Numbered from the stretch's first letter, positions 8,394 through 16,912 are shown. The stretch: DNA of 26,451 nucleotides from Candidatus Anoxychlamydiales bacterium (GCA_011064865.1 JAAKFX010000006.1:1-26451); one strand, 5' to 3'. Notes: a model not told the origin generated them from the letters alone. Made by a program: numbers and translations.

Positions 8394-8419
8394 CCCCACT
8401 AAACAGAGTTTAGTAGGGG
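8394..8419 (-). terminator. Intrinsic terminator of the 9813-8448 unit, possibly bidirectional
   Basis: Inverted repeat CCCCACTAAAC / GTTTAGTAGGGG (one bulged A), loop AGA. Read on the minus strand it is followed by TTATTTTTTT, a good U-tract for the 8448-9047 gene. On the plus strand the U-tract is poor, so it may only weakly stop the YvlD pair. Confidence 0.65.
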
Positions 8420-8447
8420 ATGTTAATGTTTATTTAAGAATTTAATC

Positions 8448-9047
8448 TCAGTTATTTTCAAAATATACAGATAGTACCATTCCAAGGATTACAAAAGCTA
8501 ATCCAGCAATACACGTTGCCTCATTTCCGCAATTGAAACGCGATGCAGATAATGTTTTATCATTTCCTGCTGTGCTCAATTTTTTCGCATCTGGTGCTTC
8601 AGCTGAAGGCTTTGCATCTGCGTCAGGTTGTACTGCAGCCGAAAGTTTCGCAGGATCTATTTTTTCAACTTTTGATAATCTTTTATTGAGAGTATCACAT
8701 ACGAATTGATTAATAAGAGTTATATTTGGTCCAGCTATATCATCTACTTTTATTGCTGTAGATATTTTAGAGAGTTGAGTTCTCAATTCCTTAGAAGGTT
8801 TTACTTTATCTTTTTTGATATATTCTACCTTAACTCCAAGACTAGAATTTGTTAAATCTTTTGGAGTTGGAGGAGTATCTGTTAAATATACTCCACCATT
8901 TAATATCCCTTTTAAGATAATAATAAAATATTCTTTATCTTCCGCTCTATCTGCATTAGCAGAAAGTTTGAGTTTACCAACCCATGGATTAGCACCCTTT
9001 TCGCTTACTATTCCAGTAAAGTTAACATCTGAAACTTCTATTTTCAT
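8448..9047 (-). CDS. Small unknown protein, Ala/Pro/Lys linker and C-terminal anchor (family member C)
   Basis: A 199-residue protein without signal peptide. Parts in order: a beta-rich N-terminal domain (about 1-90) with W-V-G-K-L-K-L-S and E-Y-F-I-I-I-L-K-G, comparable in placement to members A and B; a helical segment (about 90-125); a low-complexity linker rich in Ala, Asp, Pro and Lys (about 126-165); and a C-terminal hydrophobic helix (about 176-195) flanked by two Cys (CGNEATC) and ending in ENN. Tail-anchored topology is likely. The start has AGAGG a few bases upstream. It is 28 bp downstream of 9076-9813, so co-transcribed, and is followed by a terminator. Function unknown. Confidence 0.7.
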   Translation of the reverse strand: MKIEVSDVNFTGIVSEKGANPWVGKLKLSANADRAEDKEYFIIILKGILNGGVYLTDTPPTPKDLTNSSLGVKVEYIKKDKVKPSKELRTQLSKISTAIKVDDIAGPNITLINQFVCDTLNKRLSKVEKIDPAKLSAAVQPDADAKPSAEAPDAKKLSTAGNDKTLSASRFNCGNEATCIAGLAFVILGMVLSVYFENN

Positions 9048-9075
9048 TATGTCCTCTTTTTTATTTTATTTTTTA

Positions 9076-9813
9076 CTACCAGAATTTTAAATATGATAAA
9101 GCGCTGCTAGCGGTTGAAACAACACTATCTGTTGTTTTTGCAATAGCTTCCCATCCTAATTGGCCATATCCTTTTGATATGTGTGGAGCTGAAGGAACAA
9201 ATCCACAAGCTGTTCGTATTGGACTAGCTAAAAACTCATAATGAGTCATAGCATATCCTGTACCTACAGCTGCACCAGCAAATGCTGCAACTTTAAGAGG
9301 AGTGGTTACCCATTTACTTGTTAAACAAGCAGGTGTTTTTTCTCTGATATGACTAACGCCTTGTTTTAATGATCTAGCTGCATTTGTTATTCTATAGGAT
9401 TGATTTTGTTGCAATAACGTTTTAAATGTTTCAGCAACTTTATCATCGCTGCCTATAACTACTTTAGCGCATTTTCTAAATTTTGAGTCATCAATAACAA
9501 TTGTATCTTCAGCTTTTTTGAATCCTATAATATTTCCAGATTTTTTCTCTGTTTCAATTGTAAATGCTTGAACATCATCTGTCATTTCTCTTATGCTGAC
9601 TTGATTAGTTCCTTTTAACCATAATTCAAATACTTTGCCTGTTTCCTGTATTTGCAATCGAGCAGTTATATACAGAATACTCTCATCTTCTGAAATCTTA
9701 TGAGGTATTTTGGTAATTGTAACCTTACCCTCTTCTCCTGTTCCTTCTATTGTGTAAGGTTTGAAGTGGCTTCTTATATTCCAATTTAAAGGATTCAATC
9801 TCTCTAAATTCAT
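9076..9813 (-). CDS. Unknown protein with internal hydrophobic segment (family member D)
   Basis: A 245-residue protein, first gene of a two-gene unit; GGAG lies 7 bp before the ATG. No signal peptide. The N-terminal ~145 residues are beta-rich (Y-I-T-A-R-L-Q-I followed by K-V-F-E-L-W-L-K-G, roughly where members A-C have their W-x-x-x-L and Y-F-x-x-L-x-G pairs) and close with a helix. A Gly/Ala-rich hydrophobic segment follows at about 167-185 (VAAFAGAAVGTGYAM), with a further C-terminal ~60 residues of weakly hydrophobic sequence. Likely membrane associated. The relationship to members A-C is weaker than A to B. Function unknown; a secreted or membrane effector is one possibility. Confidence 0.65.
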   Translation of the reverse strand: MNLERLNPLNWNIRSHFKPYTIEGTGEEGKVTITKIPHKISEDESILYITARLQIQETGKVFELWLKGTNQVSIREMTDDVQAFTIETEKKSGNIIGFKKAEDTIVIDDSKFRKCAKVVIGSDDKVAETFKTLLQQNQSYRITNAARSLKQGVSHIREKTPACLTSKWVTTPLKVAAFAGAAVGTGYAMTHYEFLASPIRTACGFVPSAPHISKGYGQLGWEAIAKTTDSVVSTASSALSYLKFW

Positions 9814-10206
9814 AACTTATCTCCTTATGTTATTTGCTTTTAAGAGCTTAGCTCTAAAAAGTAAAATTTTTGTTTACGTTTTCTAAAAAAAACAAAACAC
9901 GTATACCATAAGAAGCATTTTATAGAAAAAAAAAATTTTAAATTTTATAAAAATTTCTTTAATTTTTTGTAAAGATCGGGATTTTAGTGGAGAGAATAGA
10001 TTGTTTTGAGATTCTTTTTATTTTTTCTGTTTAGAGAGATCGTACAAGCTTTTTAAATCTTTTAAGATCTTTCACTTAATGTTATGGTTGTTCGGTATAG
10101 ATAAATTAATTTGGTATTTTGTGCAATAATATTGAATTAATAATAAATAAAGTATAATAATTAGTGTAGTAAATGAGAGTGATAATAATAACATTTAGGT
10201 AAGTAA
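9814..10206. other. 393-bp intergenic region between divergent genes
   Basis: Very AT-rich. It holds the ribosome site of the 9813 gene (GGAG on the minus strand near 9823), a short AT inverted repeat around AAATCTTTTAAGATCTT (about 10057-10073), and a candidate plus-strand promoter at 10132-10158. No open frame longer than about 20 codons with a ribosome site, no tRNA and no clear RNA element is seen. Confidence 0.6.
10132..10158 (+). promoter_or_regulatory. Possible promoter for the 10207 gene
   Basis: TTGAAT (10132-10137), a short 15-bp spacer, and a perfect TATAAT (10153-10158). The gene starts about 50 bp downstream, with AGGT (10198-10201) as ribosome site. The short spacer lowers confidence. 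Confidence 0.35.
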
Positions 10207-12357
10207 TTGAAACAGAAAAGTCAAGAGACATTAGAGCTAACAATTCATGATGCACTTTCTAATTTAAGTACACTCGCTGATATGCAAATAGATATAAATG
10301 AGCCAATAGGAATTGTGAAGAAAAATAAGCTTGTTATGGAAGAAGATACATTTGACTATAAAACAATAGATTGGCTTATAAAACAAAATGCTCAAGATCT
10401 AATAGATAAGGTTAAAGAGACCTATTTAGTATTATTAAATTATCTGCAAAATATCTATGAAAAGGATTTTATTGATTATGATGATCCGAAATGTAGAAAA
10501 GGTTTTCAAGCGATTATGGTTATGGCAATGGAGGCTGCAAATAAAGTAGATCAATATATAGAGCTTTTGCCTCAGCAAAATTTAGGGAAAATTGTAGATA
10601 CGAATGAGTATAAAGAACTTAAAAGCTTTTATTTGGACAGTATTGCTAAAAAATTTAAAGAAGCTCTAGAAGGGGACGAGCCTTGGATAGATGAGTGGCA
10701 TCATAATGAAAAATCTCTTTTGTTAGATATTGAAAGAAGTGGACTGAAAGACTTTGAATCTTTAAAAAAAGATGAAAAATATGAGCTTTTTTATTTGGTA
10801 GATGAAGAGGAAAAGCCGTTTTTTGATCATGAGCTTATTCGCAATATCAAGCTTTTTTGTTCTTTTGATGAAGGGCTGAAAGATATAGAAGACGATCCTT
10901 TATTAAAAATTCGAGTATTTTTAGATAAAGATTTTCAAATGTCAGCTCGGCAGATCTTATATAAGTCAAAAGAGGTTATAGATACGTACTTTAAAGGAAA
11001 ATATCAAAAAGAGATCGGATCTGAGATGGTATCTCTTATCAATGAAGCTATATTTTCTTTGCAATTAGCTGCAAATGAACATAATTTGATAACTCATAGC
11101 TTTTTTAAAAACTCAATTGAGTATTTTCATGACTTTCAAGGATTTTTAAGAGATGTTTTTGCATCAGATGAATATCAAAAAATAATAGCATATGATCTAG
11201 AGGATAAAAGATCTAAATCTATTTTAGAGCTTGTTTATACTCTATGCACAAATCTATTTATAAAGGTAAGCTGCATAAAACAAGAAATTATTGGTTTTAT
11301 TCATATGCTTATTCGAAAAGGTGATGAGATGCGAAAATTTAAATACCCTCAAAAAGCATCTTTTTGGAATGTGCTTTTAGAAAATGATGAAAGTATTCAA
11401 GCTCTACTCAGCTCTTATCCAAATGGGCCTTTGATGAAAATTTTAGATGTTATTAGATTTGAAGAATTTATTCAGTTTGATCCTTTAATGCAAGATAACA
11501 GAGCTTTAAAGCTTTATGAAATCAAACATAAACAAAATGAGCTTCAAGTTATTAGATGTCCATCTCCGACAAAACAGCATATCATCACACATGCAGAAGT
11601 TGTTGAAGAGTTTAAAGCTTTTATTAGATCTTTAAAAAAAGATCAAAAATATCTTTTTATAAATCTTCAAGATAAAAACTCTTATACTGATGGGGCTAGA
11701 TGCAAAGCTATTGAAAGAATGCAAAAAAGAGCTGATTTTAAAGATAATATTGTTGTGATTTCTTTGGATAAAAATTCAGATTTTTATCATCAAGTTGGTA
11801 TCTATTTACATATAAATGAAGCAAAAGATTTTAAAAAAACTTTTAAACAACAGCTTTTTTCAAAAGAGAGTTCATTTTCTTTAGTATTATCAGATAAGTT
11901 AAATCAATTTATCGATAAAGCTTTTGAGTCGATTCATAAGCACTTTTTTGTAAATAAAAATATATTTACAAGAAAAAATAGATTAGATTTTATTGAAATC
12001 TTTTATAACTTACTTACTTTAAAGCTCATTGAGTTAAATAACCCTCAAGTTATGAGCTTTACTTGCAAAGATGGAATCGATAGCGGAGCTCTGTCTGCTT
12101 GTAGCTTCTATGCCTTTTTGAAAATGATAACAAATGAAAATTTAACTAAAGAAAATGAAGATTATATTAGATGGCTCTTATATTCATCAGCTATTTTAGT
12201 AAGAGAGAGATCAATAAATCCAACTGGCTTAACAAGAGTGATATCTGCTTTAAATTCTATGGATATTGAGATGTTAGCGCGTAGTAAAATCATGAAAGAG
12301 ATCTCAACTTTATATGATGCAAGCTTTTTGAAATCCCTTAAAATTACTGAGAATTAG
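10207..12357 (+). CDS. Large soluble unknown protein with degenerate phosphatase-like Cys loop
   Basis: A 716-residue protein with no signal peptide or membrane span, acidic and helical in its N-terminal two thirds. I keep the TTG start because AGGT sits 5 bp upstream; the next in-frame ATG (residue 26) has no ribosome site. The C-terminal ~230 residues look like a separate mixed domain: FINLQDKNSYTDGARCKAIE, then VVISLDKNSDFYHQVG, and later SFTCKDGIDSGALSA with Cys620. The last resembles the C-K-S-G-K-D-R loop of SopB/IpgD-type phosphoinositide phosphatases (C-x5-R), but the Arg position holds Ser626, so by the classical mechanism it would be inactive. I do not claim homology. The stop overlaps the convergent mlaD gene by 14 bp. 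An effector-like or regulatory role is possible. Confidence 0.7.
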   Translation: MKQKSQETLELTIHDALSNLSTLADMQIDINEPIGIVKKNKLVMEEDTFDYKTIDWLIKQNAQDLIDKVKETYLVLLNYLQNIYEKDFIDYDDPKCRKGFQAIMVMAMEAANKVDQYIELLPQQNLGKIVDTNEYKELKSFYLDSIAKKFKEALEGDEPWIDEWHHNEKSLLLDIERSGLKDFESLKKDEKYELFYLVDEEEKPFFDHELIRNIKLFCSFDEGLKDIEDDPLLKIRVFLDKDFQMSARQILYKSKEVIDTYFKGKYQKEIGSEMVSLINEAIFSLQLAANEHNLITHSFFKNSIEYFHDFQGFLRDVFASDEYQKIIAYDLEDKRSKSILELVYTLCTNLFIKVSCIKQEIIGFIHMLIRKGDEMRKFKYPQKASFWNVLLENDESIQALLSSYPNGPLMKILDVIRFEEFIQFDPLMQDNRALKLYEIKHKQNELQVIRCPSPTKQHIITHAEVVEEFKAFIRSLKKDQKYLFINLQDKNSYTDGARCKAIERMQKRADFKDNIVVISLDKNSDFYHQVGIYLHINEAKDFKKTFKQQLFSKESSFSLVLSDKLNQFIDKAFESIHKHFFVNKNIFTRKNRLDFIEIFYNLLTLKLIELNNPQVMSFTCKDGIDSGALSACSFYAFLKMITNENLTKENEDYIRWLLYSSAILVRERSINPTGLTRVISALNSMDIEMLARSKIMKEISTLYDASFLKSLKITEN

Positions 12358-13495
12358 TCTCTTCTAGATTCTCATTATATAATTTGATCACACTTAAAAG
12401 ACTCTCAACTTGTCTAAGTAGATAGCTGAAATTTCTTTTGTAATTTTCGCTGTTTAATAGTTTTTCTTTTTGAGTAGAATCTTGTGTTTTTTCTACTAAT
12501 GTATTGATTCTACCAAGTGATGATGTGATTTCAGCAATCTCTGTTTCAAAATAGTTTTTAAAACTTTTTGCATTAGATAATGATTCTAAGATATTTGCTC
12601 TTTTTGTTCTTTGTCTTTGCCATCCTTTTGAATATTGAAATAAAAGTCCATACTGATTCATGTCATTAAAAAGTGTATTAGCTTTACTAAATAGAGCGTT
12701 AAATTTTAGATACATATCCTCTGAATTTAATAATTTACCAATAGAACTTTTAGAATCATTTAAGTTTTCTGCCGTTAAAGTTATGTTATCTACTAAAATG
12801 TTTAGCTTATCGAAAGTGTTGTTTTGCTCAACCGTTTTTATAGCTTTATTTACCTGCACTACTGAATCAGATAAAGAGTTGATCAAATGATTTGTAGAGG
12901 TTATAACTTTTTGATTATCAAAATCATCTAATAAACCTGAAATTGTAGAAATTGTTAAAGATAAGTTTTTAGAGTTTGTTTCAAACCATATATTGAAATT
13001 ATCTAATGTCTTTTCAGCTTTATCAGAGAGTTGAGATATCTGCTGAGCTGTGTTTTCAATAGAATCTACAGATTTTGCATATATAACTTCACTTGTAACT
13101 AATTTTGAGTTCTTTGAAGAGACTTTTGGGATAATTCCAATCGATTTTTCACCCATAAGTCCTGTTGTTTGAATAGATATAATATCATTTTCATATACAT
13201 CAACACTTGAATCCACTTTTAAGGTTAATTGATAGATATAAATGCGCGATGCAGAATCTGTACGATTTTCTCTAGCATCTTGAACTCTTAAGATCTCTTT
13301 GACCTCTCCAATAGGCTTTCCCGCAAAAGTGACTCTAGTTCCGATGTTTATTCCAGCAACATTTGCAAATCTTACATTTAAGGTCTTTTTACCATCTCCA
13401 ATTGAGGGCTGCAAAAATAAAACAGAACCAACAACTGTCATTATTGCCATAAGAGCAAAAAGCCCAATTAAAATATTTTTTAATTTATCCGACAT
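12344..13495 (-). CDS. mlaD: MlaD-like MCE-domain lipid-binding protein
   Basis: A 383-residue inner-membrane-anchored periplasmic protein of the MCE family, the substrate-binding ring of Mla-type ABC lipid transporters. An N-terminal membrane anchor (about 8-29) is followed by a single MCE domain (about 38-120) showing VRFANVAGINIGTRVTFAGKPIGEVKEI, the family's F-x-x-x-x-G-L/I-x-x-G-x-x-V-x-x-x-G-x-x-V-G-x-V block, and the later DIISIQTTGLMGEKSIGI stretch. A long helical, coiled-coil-prone tail (about 140-380) is much longer than in E. coli MlaD (183 aa in total), as in many long MCE proteins. It is the last gene of mlaE-mlaF-mlaD, 14 bp after mlaF. Its 3' end overlaps the convergent gene. 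Confidence 0.9.
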   Translation of the reverse strand: MSDKLKNILIGLFALMAIMTVVGSVLFLQPSIGDGKKTLNVRFANVAGINIGTRVTFAGKPIGEVKEILRVQDARENRTDSASRIYIYQLTLKVDSSVDVYENDIISIQTTGLMGEKSIGIIPKVSSKNSKLVTSEVIYAKSVDSIENTAQQISQLSDKAEKTLDNFNIWFETNSKNLSLTISTISGLLDDFDNQKVITSTNHLINSLSDSVVQVNKAIKTVEQNNTFDKLNILVDNITLTAENLNDSKSSIGKLLNSEDMYLKFNALFSKANTLFNDMNQYGLLFQYSKGWQRQRTKRANILESLSNAKSFKNYFETEIAEITSSLGRINTLVEKTQDSTQKEKLLNSENYKRNFSYLLRQVESLLSVIKLYNENLEETNSQ

Positions 13496-13509
13496 TTTTT
13501 ATACCTTTT

Positions 13510-14271
13510 TTATCGACCCCTTTCAACATTTGATAAAGTCTTTCTTAAATAAGCAATATCAGGATCGTCAATTTTAATAAACTCTTCAGGTGGTGCTATG
13601 TAAATTATTTTTCCATCTCTATGAAGTGCAAGCCTATCTGCAACATACCAAGCAGAGTGAATATCATGTGTTACTATAACTGATGTCCCGCCAAGTTCAT
13701 TTTGAGTTTTTACAATAAGCTCATTTATTTGATTAGAAGTTATTGGATCTAAACCAGTTGTAGGCTCATCATATAGAAGTATTTTTGGCCGATATGCAAT
13801 GAGTCTAGCAAGCGCCGCTCTTTTTTTCATTCCACCAGATAGTGATGATGGCATCTTTTCTTCAGAATCTTCAAGTCCGACCATTTTTAAAGCATCCAAA
13901 ACTCTTTGTTTGATCTCTTTTTTATTTAGCCTTTTTTTGGATGTCGGATCTTCATTGTGCTCTAAATAAAATCCAGTATTCTGTTCTATATTCATAGAAT
14001 CAAAAAGTGCAGCTCCTTGAAAAAGCATGCCCATATTTTTTATTGATTGATAAAGCTCTGTAAAAGATAGCTCTGAAATATCAACCCCATCTATCTCAAC
14101 GATTCCAGAATCCGCTTTTTCAATCCCAATTATGTGTTTCAAAAGTACGCTTTTCCCAACTCCTGATCTTCCCAAAATTACCAATATTTCGCCCTGGTTG
14201 ATCTCTAAGTTGAGCCCTTTTAAAACAAAGGAATTTTCATAACTTTTATATAAATTTTTTATCTTAATCAT
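13510..14271 (-). CDS. mlaF: MlaF-like ABC transporter ATPase
   Basis: A 253-residue ABC ATPase driving the Mla-type lipid transporter, on the cytoplasmic face. All core motifs are intact: Walker A GRSGVGKS (34-41), Q-loop in MLFQGAALFDSMNIEQN, signature SLSGGMKKRAALAR, Walker B ILLYDEPTTGLDP, and the switch His in VIVTHDIHSAW. The FQGAALFDSM phrase and SGGMKKRA are typical of MlaF rather than of drug exporters. I start at the ATG 14271-14269, which overlaps the mlaE stop (ATGA); an upstream in-frame TTG at 14280 would add three residues and is less likely. The middle gene of a three-gene operon. Confidence 0.93.
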   Translation of the reverse strand: MIKIKNLYKSYENSFVLKGLNLEINQGEILVILGRSGVGKSVLLKHIIGIEKADSGIVEIDGVDISELSFTELYQSIKNMGMLFQGAALFDSMNIEQNTGFYLEHNEDPTSKKRLNKKEIKQRVLDALKMVGLEDSEEKMPSSLSGGMKKRAALARLIAYRPKILLYDEPTTGLDPITSNQINELIVKTQNELGGTSVIVTHDIHSAWYVADRLALHRDGKIIYIAPPEEFIKIDDPDIAYLRKTLSNVERGR

Positions 14272-15065
14272 AGATGCCAATCATATTTGATTTTTAGATT
14301 AAGGGCATTTAGAGCCAAGGTTATTAAGAAATCTGATATCAAGATAGATACATAGCTAATTACTACAGAGTTAGTTGTCGCTTTTCCAACCCCTTCTGCT
14401 CCGCCTTTTGTCTTCATTCCTTTAAAACAACAAATGCTAACTAAAAGAATCCCAAAGATAATAGATTTTATCACTCCTGTAAAAATATCAAAAGCTGTGA
14501 TCTGAAGTGGCATTGGAGAAAAATAAGCAGATGCACTCATATTAAAAAAATATGTAGATATTAAATATCCTCCTAAAATTCCCATCAAAATACTAAAAAC
14601 CGTTAAAAGAGGTACCATTATAATTCCAGCAATAAATCTCGGAGCTATTAGATAATTTTTGGGACTCACTGCCATTGATCTTATTGCATCTATCTGCTCA
14701 GTTACTTTCATAGTGCCGAGCTCAGCACACATTGCAGCCCCGACTCTTCCTGTAACCATAAATGCAGTAAGTACAGGTCCAAGTTCTGTGATCATAACTT
14801 TTGCAACCATAACTCCTGTAATATTAGCAAGACCTTTTGCGCTTAGCTGATAGATGCTTTGAGCAGCTAGTACAACCCCTGTTGACATTCCTGTTATTGC
14901 AACAACACCGAGTGACATCACTCCTATTGCAAAAAGCTGATCTCTAATAAGTGCCCATCTCGGAAATTTATGGAATACAGATTTTGATACATCAGATATC
15001 AATCTGATGTATTCTCCAACCCCACTAAGAAAATTTAATAATATTGACTTAACTAAAACGTACAT
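14268..15065 (-). CDS. mlaE: MlaE-like ABC permease
   Basis: A 265-residue inner-membrane permease of the MlaE/YrbE family with an N-terminal interfacial helix and five or so membrane helices. The diagnostic conserved stretch is present: ITELGPVLTAFMVTGRVGAA, followed by MCAELGTMKVTEQIDAI with its coupling EQ-loop, then a P-R-x-x-A segment (APRFIAG). A C-terminal block CCFKGMKTKGGAEGVGKATT corresponds to the family's G-x-x-T-x-G-G-A-x-G-V-G-x-A/S-T-T. With MlaF and MlaD it should form the inner-membrane complex moving phospholipids between inner and outer membranes. MlaA, MlaB and MlaC are not present in this window. It begins the operon, with its own promoter 10 bp beyond the preceding copD-like gene. 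Confidence 0.93.
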   Translation of the reverse strand: MYVLVKSILLNFLSGVGEYIRLISDVSKSVFHKFPRWALIRDQLFAIGVMSLGVVAITGMSTGVVLAAQSIYQLSAKGLANITGVMVAKVMITELGPVLTAFMVTGRVGAAMCAELGTMKVTEQIDAIRSMAVSPKNYLIAPRFIAGIIMVPLLTVFSILMGILGGYLISTYFFNMSASAYFSPMPLQITAFDIFTGVIKSIIFGILLVSICCFKGMKTKGGAEGVGKATTNSVVISYVSILISDFLITLALNALNLKIKYDWHL

Positions 15066-15093
15066 ATCTTCTATAAACTTCTATCTAAGCCGG

Positions 15094-15122
15094 ACTATAT
15101 GAAATATGAAATTTCTTATCAA
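15094..15122 (-). promoter_or_regulatory. Promoter of the mlaE-mlaF-mlaD operon
   Basis: On the minus strand: TTGATA (15122-15117), 17-bp spacer, TATAGT (15099-15094), each 5/6 to the sigma-70 consensus, ending 29 bp before the mlaE ATG. This separates mla from the translocator operon upstream, although read-through is possible since no strong terminator lies between. Confidence 0.5.
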
Positions 15123-15131
15123 AAGAAAAGA

Positions 15132-15611
15132 TTACATGATGCCAGTTTGTCTGTTTAAATTTGTGACTTCATTTGTTATTTCAGAACATAATTTTGAGAT
15201 CATCGATACCATTTGATTTAATTGATCTAAAGCTATTCTGATATATTGCTCCGATCCTGAAGATGAAATTCCCTTAGCTTCAAATGATTTTTTTGCAGTT
15301 TCATTCATTAGAGAAATTACTTGAGAGGCAGGAGAGAGAAAATCTTTTTGTCCAAAGTATGCTAATGCAAAAGTAGCTGCAATTTGCGCTCCGCTAGCTA
15401 TCCCTGATGGAAGAGCTTCTCTAAATTTTGCTGTCTGAGAGCTATTATTTGCATTCCGACCTTCAATAGTTTTGCTTTCTATATCCTCAGATAAATGTAC
15501 ATTGGCATCACTTAGAGTTTGCTGCCAACGAACTGCAGCATTTGCTAATTGAAACTTTATATTTCCTCTACCAGAATTACCTTCAATTTTTTGAACTTCT
15601 TCTAATGACAT
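15132..15611 (-). CDS. CopD-like minor type III translocator, unusually short
   Basis: A 159-residue protein placed directly after the CopB-like gene (2-bp gap), the position copD holds in chlamydiae. A strong GGGAGG ribosome site precedes it. One hydrophobic segment lies at about 69-88 (GIASGAQIAATFALAYFG), flanked by polar helical regions. The C-terminal ~50 residues are amphipathic (LDQLNQMVSMISKLCSEI), as in minor translocators of the YopD/CopD/IpaC class, which have one membrane span and a C-terminal amphipathic helix. Known chlamydial CopD proteins are over 400 residues, so this would be a strongly reduced form. The N-terminus carries an IEG-x-x-G stretch similar to the CopB-like protein. 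Assignment is mainly by context and topology. Confidence 0.6.
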   Translation of the reverse strand: MSLEEVQKIEGNSGRGNIKFQLANAAVRWQQTLSDANVHLSEDIESKTIEGRNANNSSQTAKFREALPSGIASGAQIAATFALAYFGQKDFLSPASQVISLMNETAKKSFEAKGISSSGSEQYIRIALDQLNQMVSMISKLCSEITNEVTNLNRQTGIM

Positions 15612-15613
15612 TT

Positions 15614-16906
15614 TTACCTCCCTTTATTTAAAATACTTTGTTGTATCTCTTGCAGAATTTGAAAAATATGAAAAGATATTTTTCCAGTCGCTTCTTCCAT
15701 CTCATTTGCAGATTTTAAACTTTCAAATGCTTTTTCTATATTAAATTGGCTGTCTTTAATATTTCCATCAATTTTTATTTTTTCTGCTTCAACGTTTTTA
15801 TAGTTATATTCATGATAGTTTGATTTTGCATTTATTCCAGCATTAGCAAAATCAACTCCTGTTGTAAAAATATTTAGCCCTTGAGCCCAGCTAAGAACTT
15901 TACCTAAAACAGGTCCTGCTGCAATAGATGTTGCTACTTTTACAATAGTGTTGCCAATAGATCCTGCTAAATAAAAATTATCAGCTAAATTTTGCTTTTT
16001 TGTCGGATCGTTTGTAAATAAAGATGCTAGCTTTTCATAACCACCAATCTTTGGAAGAATTCCTTTTAAAACTATATCTGCAATCCCAGATGTTATAAAT
16101 AGCCCTCCACACAAAGAAGATGTAGCAGCTCCTACTCCAGCTATTGCTAATGTCTCAGGCGCTAAAAGCAATGCTCCTATAACAATTGCGCTAGATGCTG
16201 ATGCAATCATTAATAGATTTTTAACAGTTTCTGTATCTTCTTTTTTCGAAAGCTCTTCTATTAATTGTCTTAAATGCTCACTATCTTCTTTAGATAGTTT
16301 GACCATATTCTCATTTTGAGTATCTACATTTCTTAAAAGTACTGAGCAAATATCTTGAAAAATTAGCTCATTTCTTTGAATAGCTTTAGCAATCTTTACA
16401 CCTAGTGCTGTATTTGTTTTATCATCAGCAGCTTTTTTAGCATCTATTTCATTTAAAAGTTGAGATGCTCCTATATTTCCAGTTGCATTATCTACAATTT
16501 TATCAGCTTCAGCTTGTACATTTGTAGCTTTTAGAGCTTTTTCAGCTTCTATGTTTAATGCAGTATCTTTTGTAGCTACTGCCAAAGTATCTAAATTTTG
16601 AGAGTCTTGAGTCGGTAAATCAGGTAGAGCAGGTCCTGTAGCTGCTGGCGATGATGCTATATTAAAATTTTGAGAGTTTTCAGTTTTAATCATTTGTTCA
16701 ATAGTAATTTTAGATCTTGTAAATAAACTTTTAGCTGCTGCAATTGGATCTTTTAGAAATCCAAAAGAACCAGTTGTTGTATGTTCTGCACTTAACTTTT
16801 GCATCTCAGGTGAATAATAGCCTTGCGATCTTGCTATTCTTCTTTTTTCCTCTATCGCAGAGCTCCCTTCAGAGCCTTCAATTGCTTCTATTGATTTTCT
16901 TGACAT
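15614..16906 (-). CDS. copB: CopB-like major type III secretion translocator
   Basis: A 430-residue protein with the architecture of major (pore-forming) type III translocators (YopB/IpaB/CopB). It has a polar, Ala/Asp/Thr-rich N-terminal region (1-220) with coiled-coil potential near 110-220. A first hydrophobic region spans about 230-283 (LLMIASASSAIVIGALLLAP then TLAIAGVGAATSSLCGG), and a second about 311-350 (AGSIGNTIVKVATSIAAG). A C-terminal helical region includes EKAFESLKSANEMEEATGKI. In the family it inserts with the minor translocator into the host membrane to form the pore for effector delivery; export needs the SycD-type chaperone encoded 6 bp upstream. No signal peptide, as expected. 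Ribosome site weak, so translation may be coupled. Length is slightly below C. trachomatis CopB. Confidence 0.75.
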   Translation of the reverse strand: MSRKSIEAIEGSEGSSAIEEKRRIARSQGYYSPEMQKLSAEHTTTGSFGFLKDPIAAAKSLFTRSKITIEQMIKTENSQNFNIASSPAATGPALPDLPTQDSQNLDTLAVATKDTALNIEAEKALKATNVQAEADKIVDNATGNIGASQLLNEIDAKKAADDKTNTALGVKIAKAIQRNELIFQDICSVLLRNVDTQNENMVKLSKEDSEHLRQLIEELSKKEDTETVKNLLMIASASSAIVIGALLLAPETLAIAGVGAATSSLCGGLFITSGIADIVLKGILPKIGGYEKLASLFTNDPTKKQNLADNFYLAGSIGNTIVKVATSIAAGPVLGKVLSWAQGLNIFTTGVDFANAGINAKSNYHEYNYKNVEAEKIKIDGNIKDSQFNIEKAFESLKSANEMEEATGKISFHIFQILQEIQQSILNKGR

Positions 16907-16912
16907 ATTTTT

